From: Atrichornis clamosus
Taxonomy: Eukaryota; Chordata; Aves; Passeriformes; Menuridae
Reading direction: 5' to 3'
Assembly: GCA_013400975.1 (NCBI GenBank)
Contig: WBMZ01002686.1
Span: 186,001 to 250,000, forward strand
Length of the DNA stretch: 64,000 bases
The translations under genes and the position numbers were made by a program. Shown here one piece after another: positions 63,421 through 64,000 of the stretch. Every line of letters begins with the position of its first letter. The stretch's first letter is position 1. A model generated the notes under the pieces. That model ran no database searches, was not told where the DNA came from, and worked only from the letters and a program-made list of their open reading frames with translations.

Positions 63421-64000
63421 TACGTGTTTTGGAGAGCATCTTGACAGAAAAGGACCTTGCAGTTCAGAACCAGCAGTTTTCTGCATGGCAGCCAGGTCTT
63501 CCAGCGTCTGTTCCTTTTCTGCTTTTATGACTTTCTTCATTCCTGGTTCCTTCCCTGCCAGGATGTTTAAAAGTGACTACACATCTTGGATGCTTCAATT
63601 TCTAGAGCATTCTGAGGTGCCCACTCAGTGCCCAGATGCCCATGTCACAGGCTGCAGGTACAGGTGAGCAGGAGATGCAGACCTAGAAACAGGCTCAGAC
63701 TTCAGTCTCTTTTCTCCCTAGAGCTGCAGATGTGCAAGGCAGGAACTGTGCAAGGCTGCTCCACATTTCAGTGTGTTGCTTCTTGTATGCTTCCATCTGT
63801 GAGAAGCTCTAGTGAGCCTGGGAATACATATATACATATCTGGGGTGCTAGAAAACATAAAAATACGCATTCTGCATTTTTTTGCAATTCTACAACATTC
63901 TCTGTGTTAGAGACAGACCGATAGCAGTCAGACCGATTAACCTTAGTAAATGTGTTCAGTTCATCCCTGGATGCTGGAGGTCTTTAAGTAGTGACCAACA
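63421..64000. other. noncoding DNA at the right edge
   Basis: The frame from the preceding block stays open to 63667, but its translation becomes cysteine/serine-rich and no longer protein-like after about codon 46. A second donor-like CAG|GTGAGC occurs at 63666. The last 40 bases have a faint CR1-like wording (ATCCCTGGATGCTGGAGG) but are too short to call. Confidence 0.5.

Noticed and set aside
63955..64000. CR1-like wording at the right edge
   Set aside because: Only about 40 bases with weak similarity; it cannot be separated from chance without sequence beyond the window.
1..64000. CRISPR arrays, tRNA or rRNA genes, bacterial operons or intact viral genes
   Set aside because: No regularly spaced direct repeats, no tRNA-type cloverleaf or rRNA segments noticed, and no retroviral gag/pol/env reading frames beside either LTR.

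Overview
This window is vertebrate nuclear DNA, almost certainly from a bird and probably a songbird-like genome. The evidence is the repeat content. Several fragments carry the avian CR1 LINE 3' end, and two solo LTRs are of the endogenous-retrovirus type common in passerine genomes. Background composition is AT-leaning, CpG-poor and low in repeats. Nothing looks prokaryotic: there are no long ORFs, no ribosome-binding sites and no operons.

I find no gene that I can name. The longest open frames (about 228 codons) have low-complexity or compositionally odd translations and match no family I recognise, so I treat them as chance ORFs. The window is best read as a gene-poor intergenic or large intronic stretch. 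Three places could touch transcripts: (i) a T-rich block at 1-1998 ending in AATAAA, possibly the tail of a 3' UTR; (ii) an exon-shaped 136-base block at 63284-63419 with acceptor and donor signals, whose translation has an armadillo-like pattern; (iii) minus-strand splice-signal clusters near 5322-5480 and 10704-10782. All three are weak without RNA evidence or alignment.

Layout. 1-2000: T-rich tract with an old CR1-like fragment. 2000-6266: single-copy DNA with two small CpG-bearing patches. 6267-7010: a minus-strand solo LTR interrupted by a younger CR1. 7011-16560: single-copy DNA, GC-richer at 9.3-11.7 kb. 16.59-17.24 kb: two X-box-like motifs. 20.04-20.53 kb: AT-rich, homeodomain-site-rich, enhancer-like block. 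22.5 and 25.2 kb: CR1 fragments. 30.34-30.60 kb: enhancer-like block with a TCF/LEF-type palindrome. 34297-34737: a plus-strand solo LTR with perfect 5-bp target duplications. 37.5 kb: old plus-strand CR1/L3-like fragment. 38.4-38.8 kb: third X-box and enhancer-like sequence. 45.0 kb: the best-preserved CR1. 47.7 kb: a CR1 stub. 48-64 kb: single-copy DNA with small satellites and a G-quadruplex motif.

The repeats give a relative history: old CR1-like relics (1.4 and 37.5 kb), then LTR insertions, then at least one CR1 copy that landed inside the 6.3 kb LTR. I did not find a new biological system. The points most worth checking are the exon-like block near the right end, the three X-box motifs, and the enhancer-like blocks.
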